From NCBI GenBank assembly GCA_023418475.1, contig JAEZZO010000052.1:1-64000 (forward strand): a stretch of DNA of 64,000 nt, in the 5' to 3' direction. The notes beneath the pieces were generated by a model. That model was not told the DNA's origin. It saw only the letters and a list, made by a program, of their open reading frames with translations, and did no database searches. Position 1 is the first letter of the stretch. Each line of letters opens with the position of its first letter. Of this stretch, positions 1 through 8,170 are shown one piece after another. Made by a program: the position numbers and the translations under genes. This stretch comes from Bacillota bacterium. GTDB taxonomy: Bacteria > Bacillota > Clostridia > Lachnospirales > Lachnospiraceae.

Positions 1-73
1 GGGATCTTAGCTCAGCTGGGAGAGCATCTGCCTTACAAGCAGAGGGTCATAGGTTCGAGCCCTATAGGTCCCA
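1..73 (+). tRNA. tRNA-Val (anticodon TAC)
   Basis: The cloverleaf is complete. The acceptor arms GGGATCT and AGGTCCC pair with one T-G wobble, positions 8-9 are TA, the anticodon loop is CTTACAA, and the T arm contains GGTTCGAGCC. CCA is not encoded. The gene starts at the first base of the window, so its promoter is outside. Decodes GUA. Confidence 0.95.
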
Positions 74-78
74 TTTGT

Positions 79-164
79 GCCGGCGTGGCGGAACTGGCAG
101 ACGCACAGGACTTAAAATCCTGCGGGACTAATCTCCCGTACCGGTTCGATTCCGGTCGCCGGCA
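79..164 (+). tRNA. tRNA-Leu (anticodon TAA)
   Basis: Class II tRNA with acceptor arms GCCGGCG/CGCCGGC, anticodon loop CTTAAAA and a long variable arm (CGGGACTAATCTCCCG). CCA is not encoded. It lies five bases after tRNA-Val and is probably co-transcribed with it. Its 3' end GCA is also the first part of the terminator hairpin that follows. Confidence 0.95.
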
Positions 165-195
165 TTATTCTTAAAAAGAATAATGCTGTTTTTAT
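162..195 (+). terminator. Intrinsic terminator overlapping the tRNA-Leu 3' end
   Basis: GCATTATTC and GAATAATGC form a 9-bp stem around TTAAAAA, followed by TGTTTTTATTTG. The first three stem bases belong to the tRNA, so folding of the terminator and of the acceptor end compete slightly. Confidence 0.6.
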
Positions 196-234
196 TTGAT
201 AGTGATATGTTTATTCCAATGACAGCAGTAATAA

Positions 235-308
235 GTGTGCTTAGCTCAGCTGGATAGAGCGTCTGGCTACGGACCAGAAGGTCGGGGGTTCGAATCCTCT
301 AGCACACG
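235..308 (+). tRNA. tRNA-Arg (anticodon ACG)
   Basis: Acceptor arms GTGTGCT/AGCACAC, TA at positions 8-9, anticodon stem CTGG/CCAG around loop CTACGGA, and T arm GGTTCGAATCC. The wobble A would be expected to be deaminated to inosine to read the CGN box. CCA is not encoded. A terminator follows seven bases later. Confidence 0.95.
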
Positions 309-314
309 TTGTGC

Positions 315-353
315 AGACATAATTTTCTTTTAACAGAAGATTATGTCTTTTTT
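315..353 (+). terminator. Intrinsic terminator after tRNA-Arg
   Basis: AGACATAAT (315-323) pairs with ATTATGTCT (340-348), and the T run TTTTTT follows directly. The T run is at the same time the left foot of the R1 repeat hairpin. Confidence 0.8.
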
Positions 354-440
354 ATTACATAGGAAAGTTCGTCCTATGTAATAAAAACACTCTTGGAGGA
401 TGCGCAGCTTCGCGCGCAGAACAAAAGCTGTGCATTATAG
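349..440. repeat. Dispersed repeat R1, copy 1
   Basis: The copy begins with a perfect 16-bp hairpin, 349-364 against 372-387, with the heptaloop AAGTTCG. It continues with a GGAGGATGCGCAGC segment and the GAACAAAAGCTGTG segment shared with the copy at 38444. The hairpin has a T run on one side and an A run on the other, so it could terminate transcription from either direction. Related copies are at 34607, 38444, 55395 and, degenerate, 60119. No open reading frame lies inside. Confidence 0.75.
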
Positions 441-502
441 ATTTATTATTAAGAGAGTGAGCCAAGCATACATTTGTTTTAAATATATTTCAGTATAAAA
501 TG

Positions 503-554
503 AGCTCCAGGAATGCTCTATTGTAATTAAAACAATATTGGCATTCCTGGAGCT
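503..554. terminator. Large bidirectional terminator hairpin
   Basis: AGCTCCAGGAATGC (503-516) pairs perfectly over 14 bp with 541-554. The loop contains a second pairing, TATTGT with ACAATA. On the plus strand TTTTATC follows; on the minus strand CATTTTATAC follows. It lies about 50 bases past the stop codon of the minus-strand coiled-coil gene and most likely ends that transcript. Confidence 0.75.
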
Positions 555-602
555 TTTATCATGTAGAGATATTGATTTTAATTAACTTTATACATAGCTA
601 GC

Positions 603-1865
603 TTAAACGGATCTTTTCGTTCTGAATTCCTGAATGTTTAAGGACTTTCTTTCAAATTCTTCAGTAGGAGACTTATCAAATCCATCACTAATATTTTCAT
701 TCATTAGTTTTTCATTCTTTTTTAAGGATGTGTTAGACTCATTGATAAAATTCTCCATAAGCTCATTCATACGGGATGAAATCTCATCAATATTAATACT
801 ATAATCAGTTGCATTATTATACTCACTATCTATGTTCGTTAGATTTATACGAAATGCAGTGAGTTTTGAGAAAAATTCGTGAACCATTCGGTTATAATCT
901 GTCTGACATCTTTCAATGACTGCATGCATCTTAGTGCTGTTATCATTAGCGAGCTGGTAATAATCCTTCATTTGCGTATGCAGATATTCGATAATTTCAC
1001 TGCGCATCTGTCCCATATCATGATATGCCTGTGAGGAGATGTCTGATGCAAGACTTAACTCTGTCAGTTGTTTCTTCTCTTTAGCCTTATTCCATTCCTG
1101 TTCATCAGATGCTGTTTTGGATGCTGCAAGTTCATCCTTTAACTGTTGGATTTCTTTTCTGCAATTTTCCAATGCAATATCTTTCTCGTTGATTTTAATA
1201 GCAGCTTCTGATTCATTTGTAGTGGTACTAGATAATTGCGTTTTTAATAAATTAAGCTCATCCTTGGTATTCTTTAATTCCATGGTCATGCTTTCATTAT
1301 TAACAGATAAAGTATGCAGCTGATCCGCCTTGACTTCTAGATCTGATGTAAGAGTATCAAGCTGTAATTTGGTCTGTACTAAATTATTGTTAACAGAAAT
1401 TAATTCTTCCTTTACAGAGTTTAATTCCTCGTTCTTATCAGCAAGGGCTTTCTCCATAGATGACTTATACTCGAGTTCTGTATCAAGCTGTGACTGTAAA
1501 CTTTCTAAGGCAGCGGCACTTTGACTGTTGATATTGGATGTTAATTCTATGATTTGATTATCCAGTACAGAAAGCTGAGTATTTAACATCTCATTCTTCT
1601 GATGCAATGCTTCCGTTTCCTTAGAAAGTAAACTAACCTGTGATTCAAGATTCTCCTTTTCATCACTGGTTTTCTTCAAGGTTTCTTCCATATCCTTTAC
1701 ATCAGATTCCAGAAGATTGGACTTGGCACTGTAGCCGGATTCTATATTCTTAATATGAGTTTTTAAAGATGTTATGGTAGTATTTAAGCTTTCGTTCTCC
1801 TCACGGAGAGCATCGATTGCGATGTTAACTTCTGAAACACTATAACCAAAAAACCCTTTCTTCAT
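603..1865 (-). CDS. Coiled-coil protein with DivIVA-like N-terminus
   Basis: 420 residues. The start is fixed by AGAAGGAGC eight bases before ATG. Residues 3-20 (KGFFGYSVSEVNIAIDAL) resemble the short membrane-targeting segment that opens DivIVA/GpsB-type proteins (G-Y-x-x-x-E-V). Residues 20 to about 270 are an almost unbroken coiled coil rich in Glu, Leu, Ser, Asn and Thr. A less regular region follows and the tail is basic (RTKRSV). No signal peptide or membrane segment is visible, so it should be cytoplasmic, perhaps at the membrane face. The gene stands alone with its own terminator at 503-554. A role in cell shape, division or spore formation is inference; similarity through coiled coil alone is uninformative, so the family call is tentative. 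Confidence 0.6.
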   Translation of the reverse strand: MKKGFFGYSVSEVNIAIDALREENESLNTTITSLKTHIKNIESGYSAKSNLLESDVKDMEETLKKTSDEKENLESQVSLLSKETEALHQKNEMLNTQLSVLDNQIIELTSNINSQSAAALESLQSQLDTELEYKSSMEKALADKNEELNSVKEELISVNNNLVQTKLQLDTLTSDLEVKADQLHTLSVNNESMTMELKNTKDELNLLKTQLSSTTTNESEAAIKINEKDIALENCRKEIQQLKDELAASKTASDEQEWNKAKEKKQLTELSLASDISSQAYHDMGQMRSEIIEYLHTQMKDYYQLANDNSTKMHAVIERCQTDYNRMVHEFFSKLTAFRINLTNIDSEYNNATDYSINIDEISSRMNELMENFINESNTSLKKNEKLMNENISDGFDKSPTEEFERKSLNIQEFRTKRSV

Positions 1866-2633
1866 AATTATGCTCCTTCTATATTAGAATTTTAAATAGT
1901 TACCAATATTACTAATAATACATAAAAAAATATAAATATGAAAAAGGAAACTAATTATTTTCTGAATTTTTACATTGAATCTATCATAATCGATAGCTTA
2001 TCTTTTGTCAATGAAAACGAGTGAGGATAGTTTTGTCAGCATTACTATTTGTTACAGCACAATTACAGGTGGCTCTTATTGGCTGCCCCTCTTAATTATG
2101 CTGATATAAACAATTGCTATATAGGTTTGCACAATTGTATATTCTGAAAGGATATAGTTCTCCTCCCTAACGCTTCTTCGGCTCAACATCGGACTCAGAA
2201 CATATAATTTCTGTGCATATTATTAATATAATTCATGAGTATCGCATTTACCTGTCATATACATAAAATATTAAAGTTATAATCTCCGGAATGAAGAGGA
2301 GTATTATTTCATATAAAAATTACACCGTATTTATATCCGGTATTAACAGATCGTTTAAATTAGAAGTGACATTATAGAAATACTGTATAAGAATACTATT
2401 TAGGAATACAATTTAGGAGTAATATATAGAAATATAATAATATAAATATTCAAAAAATTATGCTGCTATTTCCACTTTTAGGATAGATCAATAACGCGAA
2501 AGTAAGAGAGAGGGTTGCCATAGAAAAATGAGCAAATATAGTTTAGAAAAAGGATTTATTCAAACTTTTTAGTCAATGAATAGAATGTCTTACAGATAGT
2601 CTCATTTGATTCAATATAATGTATGGATTGTGC
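1866..2633. other. Gene-free AT-rich region
   Basis: No convincing open reading frame, tRNA or known riboswitch was recognised in this stretch between the divergent coiled-coil gene and the polysaccharide operon. It is strongly AT-rich with scattered short inverted repeats, for example ACAATTGC and GCACAATTGT near 2108-2138. I looked for the conserved blocks of c-di-GMP-I and c-di-GMP-II riboswitches and did not see them. Confidence 0.4.
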
Positions 2634-2662
2634 TTGAAACCAGATAAATTTTATATTATAGT
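2634..2662 (+). promoter_or_regulatory. Probable sigma-A promoter of the Pel-type operon
   Basis: TTGAAA (2634-2639), a 17-bp spacer and TATAGT (2657-2662). Transcription would start near 2669 and leave a leader of about 300 bases before the first start codon. Assigned from consensus match and position only. Confidence 0.55.
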
Positions 2663-2860
2663 AATAACGAAGTTGATATTATATTTTAAGATAAGATGAG
2701 AGTAAGAAAAGTGAATGAGTAAGAGTAAGAAAGTGAAAAATTGAGAGTAAGAATAATAAAATTGAGAGTAAGAAAAGTAAAAAAGTGAGTGTATGAATAA
2801 TAACTTTGTTGAAAAAAGAAACATTGAGTTTAAGAATAATGAAAAGGTTTGTGAGAAAAA

Positions 2861-2969
2861 AGTGAAAGAGTGAGTGTAAAATAGTAAAAGAGTGAGTATA
2901 AAATAGTAAAAAGTGAGTGCAAAATAGTAAAAGAGTGAGTGTGAAATAGTAAAAGAGTGAGTGTGAAAA
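2861..2969 (+). repeat. Purine-rich 22-bp tandem repeat in the operon leader
   Basis: Five consecutive units start at 2861, 2883, 2905, 2926 and 2948. Four are 22 bp and the third is 21 bp. Each follows the pattern AGTAAAAGAGTGAGTGTAAA with one to three changes. The array ends six bases before the ATG at 2976. Looser relatives of the unit (GAGAGTAAGAA) extend upstream to about 2697. There is no normal Shine-Dalgarno between array and start, so the GAGTGAG blocks may stand in for it. The transcript would be an almost pure purine tract. Confidence 0.8.
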
Positions 2970-2975
2970 AAACAT

Positions 2976-5153
2976 ATGAATATTGTACTGATTGTTGGAA
3001 GCTATGGTACTTTTACAAATGAACTAATCAACAAGTTTTACAAAGAGAATTGGCGTATCTATACTTTAATCAGTGACAAAAAGTTTATGAAGCATGAGCA
3101 TGTTTTTGAACAATTTCTTTTTGATTATGATAGTGATAGTATAAAAGATATTATTGGAAGCTGCCGTCCGGATGTGATTATATTTACAGGAGCTTATGAT
3201 CCTTTGTATAAATGGCATGAAGAAAGTGTGAAAGCAGAATCTCTGAAATATATAGCAGGTCTCAGCAATCTGCTTATGAGCGCTAATTTAAGTGAAATAA
3301 GGCATTTTGTATATATATCTTCCGATAAGGTTTTCGAGGATGATTTTGTAATTGATATAAAAGAGGATATGCCTGCTGCTCCAAAAAGCTTTATGGGAAT
3401 GACCATTTCCCAAGGAGAAAATCTGGCGATGCATTTTGAACAGACAACACAGATGGAGGTAACGGTAGCACGAGTAGCCCATATGTATGGAATTCCTGCC
3501 AACAGGGAGACTTGCACAGACATTTATTCTAAAATGTGTGTAAAGGCGCTTATATCCGGTGGGCTAGAGGTGAACGCGAAGAAGATCTTATCTGCTTTAT
3601 ATGTAAAAGATGCGGTGGAGGCTCTGTATCTTCTCGTAAAAATGCCGGAGAGAAAGTTCCCGCTCTATCATATTTCCTCGAAGGAGGAGATTACAGAATC
3701 CTTGATTGCGGATTTAATTAAAGAAAATTTTTCTCATCCGATTGATATTGTGGATCATACGATTGGCTTAACGCATCGAATCATCCTAGCAAATGAAAGA
3801 TTTTGTGAAGAATTCCCCTTTACAGTGAAATATAGCTATAAGGAGATGATACCGCAAATAATAGCCTATATGAAGAACCATAAGTATCTGTTCCTGGATT
3901 CGGAGGACAAATATAAAGGAAGCAGCTTGAAGTCTCGCTTCCTGCGCATATTCCAAAAAGTATTACCATACCTGGAAAGCTTTGTTTTCTTTATACCATG
4001 CTTCATGCTAAATAATCGTACTGTTGGCAGTACTTATTTTAACGGAATTAATGTATACATGCTATATGTACTACTGTTTGCTGTAGTACATGGCAGGCAG
4101 CAGGCTATCCTTGCTTCGCTGCTCAGTGTAATCGGATATTGCTTCCGTCAGATGTATCTATTGTCAGGTTTCTCTGTATTAATTAATATTAATACTTACA
4201 TTTGGATTGCTCAGATTTTTATTGTAGGACTGACGGTTGGACATTTAAAGGATAAATTCCGCGAAATGGAAGAAGATAAGAATGATACAATTGATTTCCT
4301 GTCAGAACGGTTAAATGATATTACAGTGATTAACAGTAGCAATACTAAAATTAAGAATTATTTTGCAGACAGACTAATCAGCAGTACGGAAAGTATTGGT
4401 TATATATATAATATAACTTCTAAACTGGAAAAGGCAGAAACGGGAGAGGTGCTGTTTGCCGCGCTGGATACTCTCTCTGAAATTATGCTGACGAACGATA
4501 TATCAATCTATTTGATGTCAAGTACAAATTATTGCAGATTAGCTTCGGCTTCCAGTGAAAAGGCACGTTCACTGGGAAAGTCAATTGTAGTAGAGAATTA
4601 TAAAACGATCTTTGAGGTATTAGAACGCAAACAGGTATATATTAACCGTACACTTGATAATACGCTTCCGATGATGGCAAGTGCACTCTATAATGAAAAG
4701 GACAATATCAGAATTGTTATCTTTCTATGGAGTGTACCTTATGAAAATATGAATTTGTATCATACCAATGTGTTAACCGTTGTTGGAGCGCTAATTTATT
4801 CAGCAGTCGTCAGAGAGGCAGACTATCTGGATGCACTTGCCTATCGGCGATTCCTTCCCGAAACAACGATCCTGCAAGAAGAAGCCTTCAAGGAAATGGT
4901 TAATATCTATAAGCATGCTGGTGAAAAAGGCTATGCGGAATCCTGTGTGTTTTATGTTGAGGGAGATAAGAAACAACCGAAAGAAATAAGTGATAATCTT
5001 CGTTCCTTACTTCGGGATACAGATTATGTCGGTGCTATGTCCGATGGTAATCTGGCTATATTGTTAACCAATACGAATCAGAATGAGTATATCCATGTTC
5101 GTGACCGCCTAGCGGCAAAGCATATAAATACTTATATGGTAGAAGCAATTTAA
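2976..5153 (+). CDS. PelD-like c-di-GMP receptor fused to an N-terminal SDR domain
   Basis: 725 residues. Residues 1-290 are an extended SDR (NAD-dependent epimerase-like) domain with VGSYGTF at 7-13 and a YISSD strand near 111-115. The SDR catalytic pair YxxxK is replaced by Met140 and Ile144. Residues about 333-420 hold four membrane segments, then a short helix, a GAF domain (about 465-610) and a degenerate GGDEF domain (about 615-725). In the last, the active loop reads SDGNL (689-693), while the inhibitory-site motif RxxD is intact as R680-D683. In PelD this membrane-GAF-GGDEF order and RxxD site bind c-di-GMP and switch on Pel synthesis. The following PelE-, PelF- and PelG-type genes support the assignment. 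The SDR part is probably not catalytic. First gene of the operon, preceded by the purine repeat and no clear Shine-Dalgarno. Confidence 0.85.
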   Translation: MNIVLIVGSYGTFTNELINKFYKENWRIYTLISDKKFMKHEHVFEQFLFDYDSDSIKDIIGSCRPDVIIFTGAYDPLYKWHEESVKAESLKYIAGLSNLLMSANLSEIRHFVYISSDKVFEDDFVIDIKEDMPAAPKSFMGMTISQGENLAMHFEQTTQMEVTVARVAHMYGIPANRETCTDIYSKMCVKALISGGLEVNAKKILSALYVKDAVEALYLLVKMPERKFPLYHISSKEEITESLIADLIKENFSHPIDIVDHTIGLTHRIILANERFCEEFPFTVKYSYKEMIPQIIAYMKNHKYLFLDSEDKYKGSSLKSRFLRIFQKVLPYLESFVFFIPCFMLNNRTVGSTYFNGINVYMLYVLLFAVVHGRQQAILASLLSVIGYCFRQMYLLSGFSVLININTYIWIAQIFIVGLTVGHLKDKFREMEEDKNDTIDFLSERLNDITVINSSNTKIKNYFADRLISSTESIGYIYNITSKLEKAETGEVLFAALDTLSEIMLTNDISIYLMSSTNYCRLASASSEKARSLGKSIVVENYKTIFEVLERKQVYINRTLDNTLPMMASALYNEKDNIRIVIFLWSVPYENMNLYHTNVLTVVGALIYSAVVREADYLDALAYRRFLPETTILQEEAFKEMVNIYKHAGEKGYAESCVFYVEGDKKQPKEISDNLRSLLRDTDYVGAMSDGNLAILLTNTNQNEYIHVRDRLAAKHINTYMVEAI

Positions 5154-5247
5154 TTATCCCGCAGGCTGCGGATTAGCCGGAATAAACGATAGAAAGCAAG
5201 CTTGGCGAACTTTTCTATTATCATGAATGAAAAGTAGGAGAACGTAG

Positions 5248-6162
5248 ATGGATACGATAGGATCTAGAATGGTTATGGTGATTTTCGCAATCAATATATT
5301 AATTGCTTTTGTGATATTAATAATGGCATTCTTTCAAAAAAGGATTTACCGTAATACCTGGCTTATGTTATCCTGGTTTATCTTTATCGTTCCTTTTTTT
5401 GGACTCTTATATATTTTGTTAGGGAAGTTTGTTAGTTTTATAAACCGCAAAAAATATGTTGATATGAGTGAAGTAAGCTTTAGCCACGAGCGGGAAAAAT
5501 TAATTTTGCCACCGGAACAGGAAACAGAAATGAACTATGTGCCAATACAGGATGCTATGGCAGTTTCGGATACGGCAAGTCTTCGAAGACTGCTTCTTGA
5601 TACCTTGCGAAATAATGCAAAGAAGACTGTGGCGAGCATTGCAGTAGCATTAAACAGTAACGATACGGAGGCTTCACACTATGTAGCAACAATCATTCTG
5701 GATGCATTATCAGAATTCCGTTCTACTGCACAAAATATGATTGAACAGATGGAGAAGCTTCCAGAGGATGTGGAAATGAATCTGCTGACGTTCGAATATA
5801 TCCATGAAATTCTGAGTATGAAGATTATGACGAATGTAGAGCAGGAAGCCTATATCTATACATTAAACAATGTGGCAGAAAATCTCCATACCCATAATCT
5901 ATGGCATATGACGGCCACCCATTATTTATGGATGACAGATCTGTTTCTTTCCATCAAGGAATACAGTATGGCACAATTATGGGTCGCAAGAGCCAGCAGG
6001 TACCGACCGGATATCCTGGATACGTATAAGGCTAATCTGCACTATTATTTTGAATTGCATAATAAAAGTGCGTTTTTTAAATGCCTTAAGGAACTGAAAA
6101 ATAATCCGGATATTGTGATTGATGAAGAACTATTAAATCTTTTCCGCCTGTACGGGGATTAG
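5248..6162 (+). CDS. PelE-like membrane-anchored helical repeat protein
   Basis: 304 residues, ribosome site TAGGAG seven bases before ATG. Two membrane segments lie at about residues 10-30 and 38-63, separated by a short positive loop (QKRIYRN). The rest (about 110-304) is a soluble all-helical region of TPR-like character, including the stretch LWHMTATHYLWMTDLFLSIK. Pseudomonas PelE has the same plan of two membrane helices and TPRs and sits next to PelD in the synthase complex. Sequence similarity to proteobacterial PelE is not obvious by eye; the call rests on topology and on its place between PelD-like and PelA-position genes. It would link the c-di-GMP receptor to the PelF/PelG machinery at the membrane. 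Confidence 0.65.
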   Translation: MDTIGSRMVMVIFAINILIAFVILIMAFFQKRIYRNTWLMLSWFIFIVPFFGLLYILLGKFVSFINRKKYVDMSEVSFSHEREKLILPPEQETEMNYVPIQDAMAVSDTASLRRLLLDTLRNNAKKTVASIAVALNSNDTEASHYVATIILDALSEFRSTAQNMIEQMEKLPEDVEMNLLTFEYIHEILSMKIMTNVEQEAYIYTLNNVAENLHTHNLWHMTATHYLWMTDLFLSIKEYSMAQLWVARASRYRPDILDTYKANLHYYFELHNKSAFFKCLKELKNNPDIVIDEELLNLFRLYGD

Positions 6163-6229
6163 AAGAGATTGTGAGGGTCTGCTTCTTTTCTACCAGTCAT
6201 ACTATAAACTGCTGAGGATGTAAAAGATT

Positions 6230-8113
6230 ATGATTTCAAAACGAAATTATTTTACAATTTTCATACTACTTGCCATGGTTTTTGTGATGTTTATGTTCGT
6301 CGGTGTTTCCTCAAACATTCTATCGGATGCTTCCCGAAATAACTGGTCGAAGGAAAGAGCAAATATCCGGTCAGAAGATACGCTCACCGCGTCTTCTCTT
6401 AACTTGGAGGCACACAATACCACTAGCAGCACCACCGGTTTATCCAGCGAGAAGACTCGGATTGCGATCTTATCCGAAAGTGCGGTTGATACTGTGGCAA
6501 AGGTGCTCATAGAATGGTGTGTGTATAATAAATATTTATATAAGGTTTATACTGCCTGGCCTGAGACGGAAGAAATTTCAAAATATGATGTAGTCCTGTT
6601 TGGTAATTTTGAGATAACAGATAAGGATTATATTCATTTAAGTTCCTATGCAGAATTAGGAAAAATATTTGTTTTTACAAAGCTTCCGAGTTATCAGGTA
6701 ATCAGTGCAAGCAGTGGTTTGGCATCATATTATGGCATCAAAACAACACTGCAGGAGAACATAAAAGCGGATGGAATAAAAATATTTCCCAATTTTATGA
6801 TCAATAAGGAAAGAACTTATCAAAAAGGAGATTACTTTGGCGAAGAGGATGATACCAGTATTAATGTTCCTTATTATTCTCTTGCACCGGGATATGAAGT
6901 CTATGCGGTTGGAATGCTTGAGCGTCAGAGCGAACTGGGAATTCAGGATAAGAATTTACCGCCGCTTTTATGGAGAACCTCCACGGAGCAATCCACAGTA
7001 TTTGTAATTAACAGTGATCTCTTTCAAGGCATGTCAATGCTTGGGATTTTATCCGGCTTTATGTCCCATGCCTATGAATGCTATTTATACCCAATCGTAA
7101 ATGCCCAGACGATATCATTGCTCGATTATCCCTATTTTTCAAATGAAAATACAGAAACATCAAAAATGCTTTACAGTCGGACGACAGAGGTTGTGACACG
7201 GGATTTACTATGGCCCAATGTCGTACAGGTATTAAAAAATTATGGAAATGCATATAGTTTTTTTGCAGCACCGCAGTTGAATTACCAGGATGATGTAGAA
7301 GCAAAGAGTGATTATGTTGATTTTTATCTACGAGAGGTCGCCAAGCTGCCGGGTGCGATGGGTTTATCTCTAAATCAGCATTCGAAAGCAAAACTTAGCG
7401 ATATTATTTCAAAGAATACAGAGTTTTTTCAAAGAAATATGCCAGATTATGATATTACCGCTTTATATACAGGAGCCTTCAATACCAAAGAAGTGACAGC
7501 GGAGCTTGACAATCCATTACTGAAGAAGGTTAGCCTGGTTATGTCGGATTATCAGGAAGGCGATAAGATGCTTAGTTATCTGAATGATACTGTGATCTCT
7601 GTAAAGTTCAGCATGAATGGCTATCGCCATGAAACAATGGATGATTTGCGAATGATTTGTCTTGAAAATGCAATCGGTATGTGCAATGAGAAGGTTGACA
7701 TCGGACCTGTAATTTATCCGGAAAACAGATTTGACCAATGGAATTATATGAGTCTGAAATGGTCTAAGGGTGATACCTATTTTAAGGATTTTTCGAAATT
7801 GGATTTAGTATCTATCTATGAAATGGAAAACCGGGTCAGAAGATTTTTGGCACTAGATTATTCTTATGGATATGATGGCAATACGATTAATATCCATATA
7901 GATCATTTTGATAAGGAAGCCTTTTTTATTCTTTCTATTTTTAACAGTGGTAGTCGAAAGATAGAAAGAGTGGAGAACGGCAGCGCAGAAGCTATTTCTA
8001 CCTCCGCTTACCTGATTAAGGCATCCGGTGCAGATGTGCATGTCTATCTGCAGCAGGAAAATATACTGCAGAAACCAAAGAATAATAAGATAATTCCTGG
8101 TAATCCGCAATAA
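6230..8113 (+). CDS. Exported DUF2194-type protein in the PelA position
   Basis: 627 residues. One N-terminal membrane anchor (about 7-29) precedes a Ser/Thr-rich linker (about 45-75) and a large extracytoplasmic region. Early strands (TRIAILSESAVDTVAKVLIEW; KYDVVLFGNFEI) look like a flavodoxin-type fold, and the central part suits a distorted TIM barrel, as in DUF2194. Gram-positive Pel operons carry an exported PelA deacetylase-type protein at this place, partly deacetylating the polymer. I cannot see a standard NodB metal triad, so deacetylase activity is unproven here. The start has only a weak upstream GAGG. It follows the pelE-like gene by 67 bases and precedes pelF by 57. Alternative: a structural or binding protein for the exported polymer. 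Confidence 0.6.
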   Translation: MISKRNYFTIFILLAMVFVMFMFVGVSSNILSDASRNNWSKERANIRSEDTLTASSLNLEAHNTTSSTTGLSSEKTRIAILSESAVDTVAKVLIEWCVYNKYLYKVYTAWPETEEISKYDVVLFGNFEITDKDYIHLSSYAELGKIFVFTKLPSYQVISASSGLASYYGIKTTLQENIKADGIKIFPNFMINKERTYQKGDYFGEEDDTSINVPYYSLAPGYEVYAVGMLERQSELGIQDKNLPPLLWRTSTEQSTVFVINSDLFQGMSMLGILSGFMSHAYECYLYPIVNAQTISLLDYPYFSNENTETSKMLYSRTTEVVTRDLLWPNVVQVLKNYGNAYSFFAAPQLNYQDDVEAKSDYVDFYLREVAKLPGAMGLSLNQHSKAKLSDIISKNTEFFQRNMPDYDITALYTGAFNTKEVTAELDNPLLKKVSLVMSDYQEGDKMLSYLNDTVISVKFSMNGYRHETMDDLRMICLENAIGMCNEKVDIGPVIYPENRFDQWNYMSLKWSKGDTYFKDFSKLDLVSIYEMENRVRRFLALDYSYGYDGNTINIHIDHFDKEAFFILSIFNSGSRKIERVENGSAEAISTSAYLIKASGADVHVYLQQENILQKPKNNKIIPGNPQ

Positions 8114-8170
8114 ACTTCTCTAAAGTGTAGAAATAGATGCGCAGATACCTGCACAGAAAAGAGGAATGAC

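Noticed and set aside
2679..2975. Minus-strand open frame rich in Phe, Leu and Ser
   Set aside because: It is the complement of the purine-rich repeat array, so its hydrophobic composition is a consequence of the repeat and not of a membrane protein. No ribosome site.
1866..2975. c-di-GMP riboswitch ahead of the Pel-type operon
   Set aside because: Expected because of the PelD-like receptor, but none of the conserved blocks of the c-di-GMP-I or -II aptamers were seen. The leader is instead AT-rich and then purine-rich.
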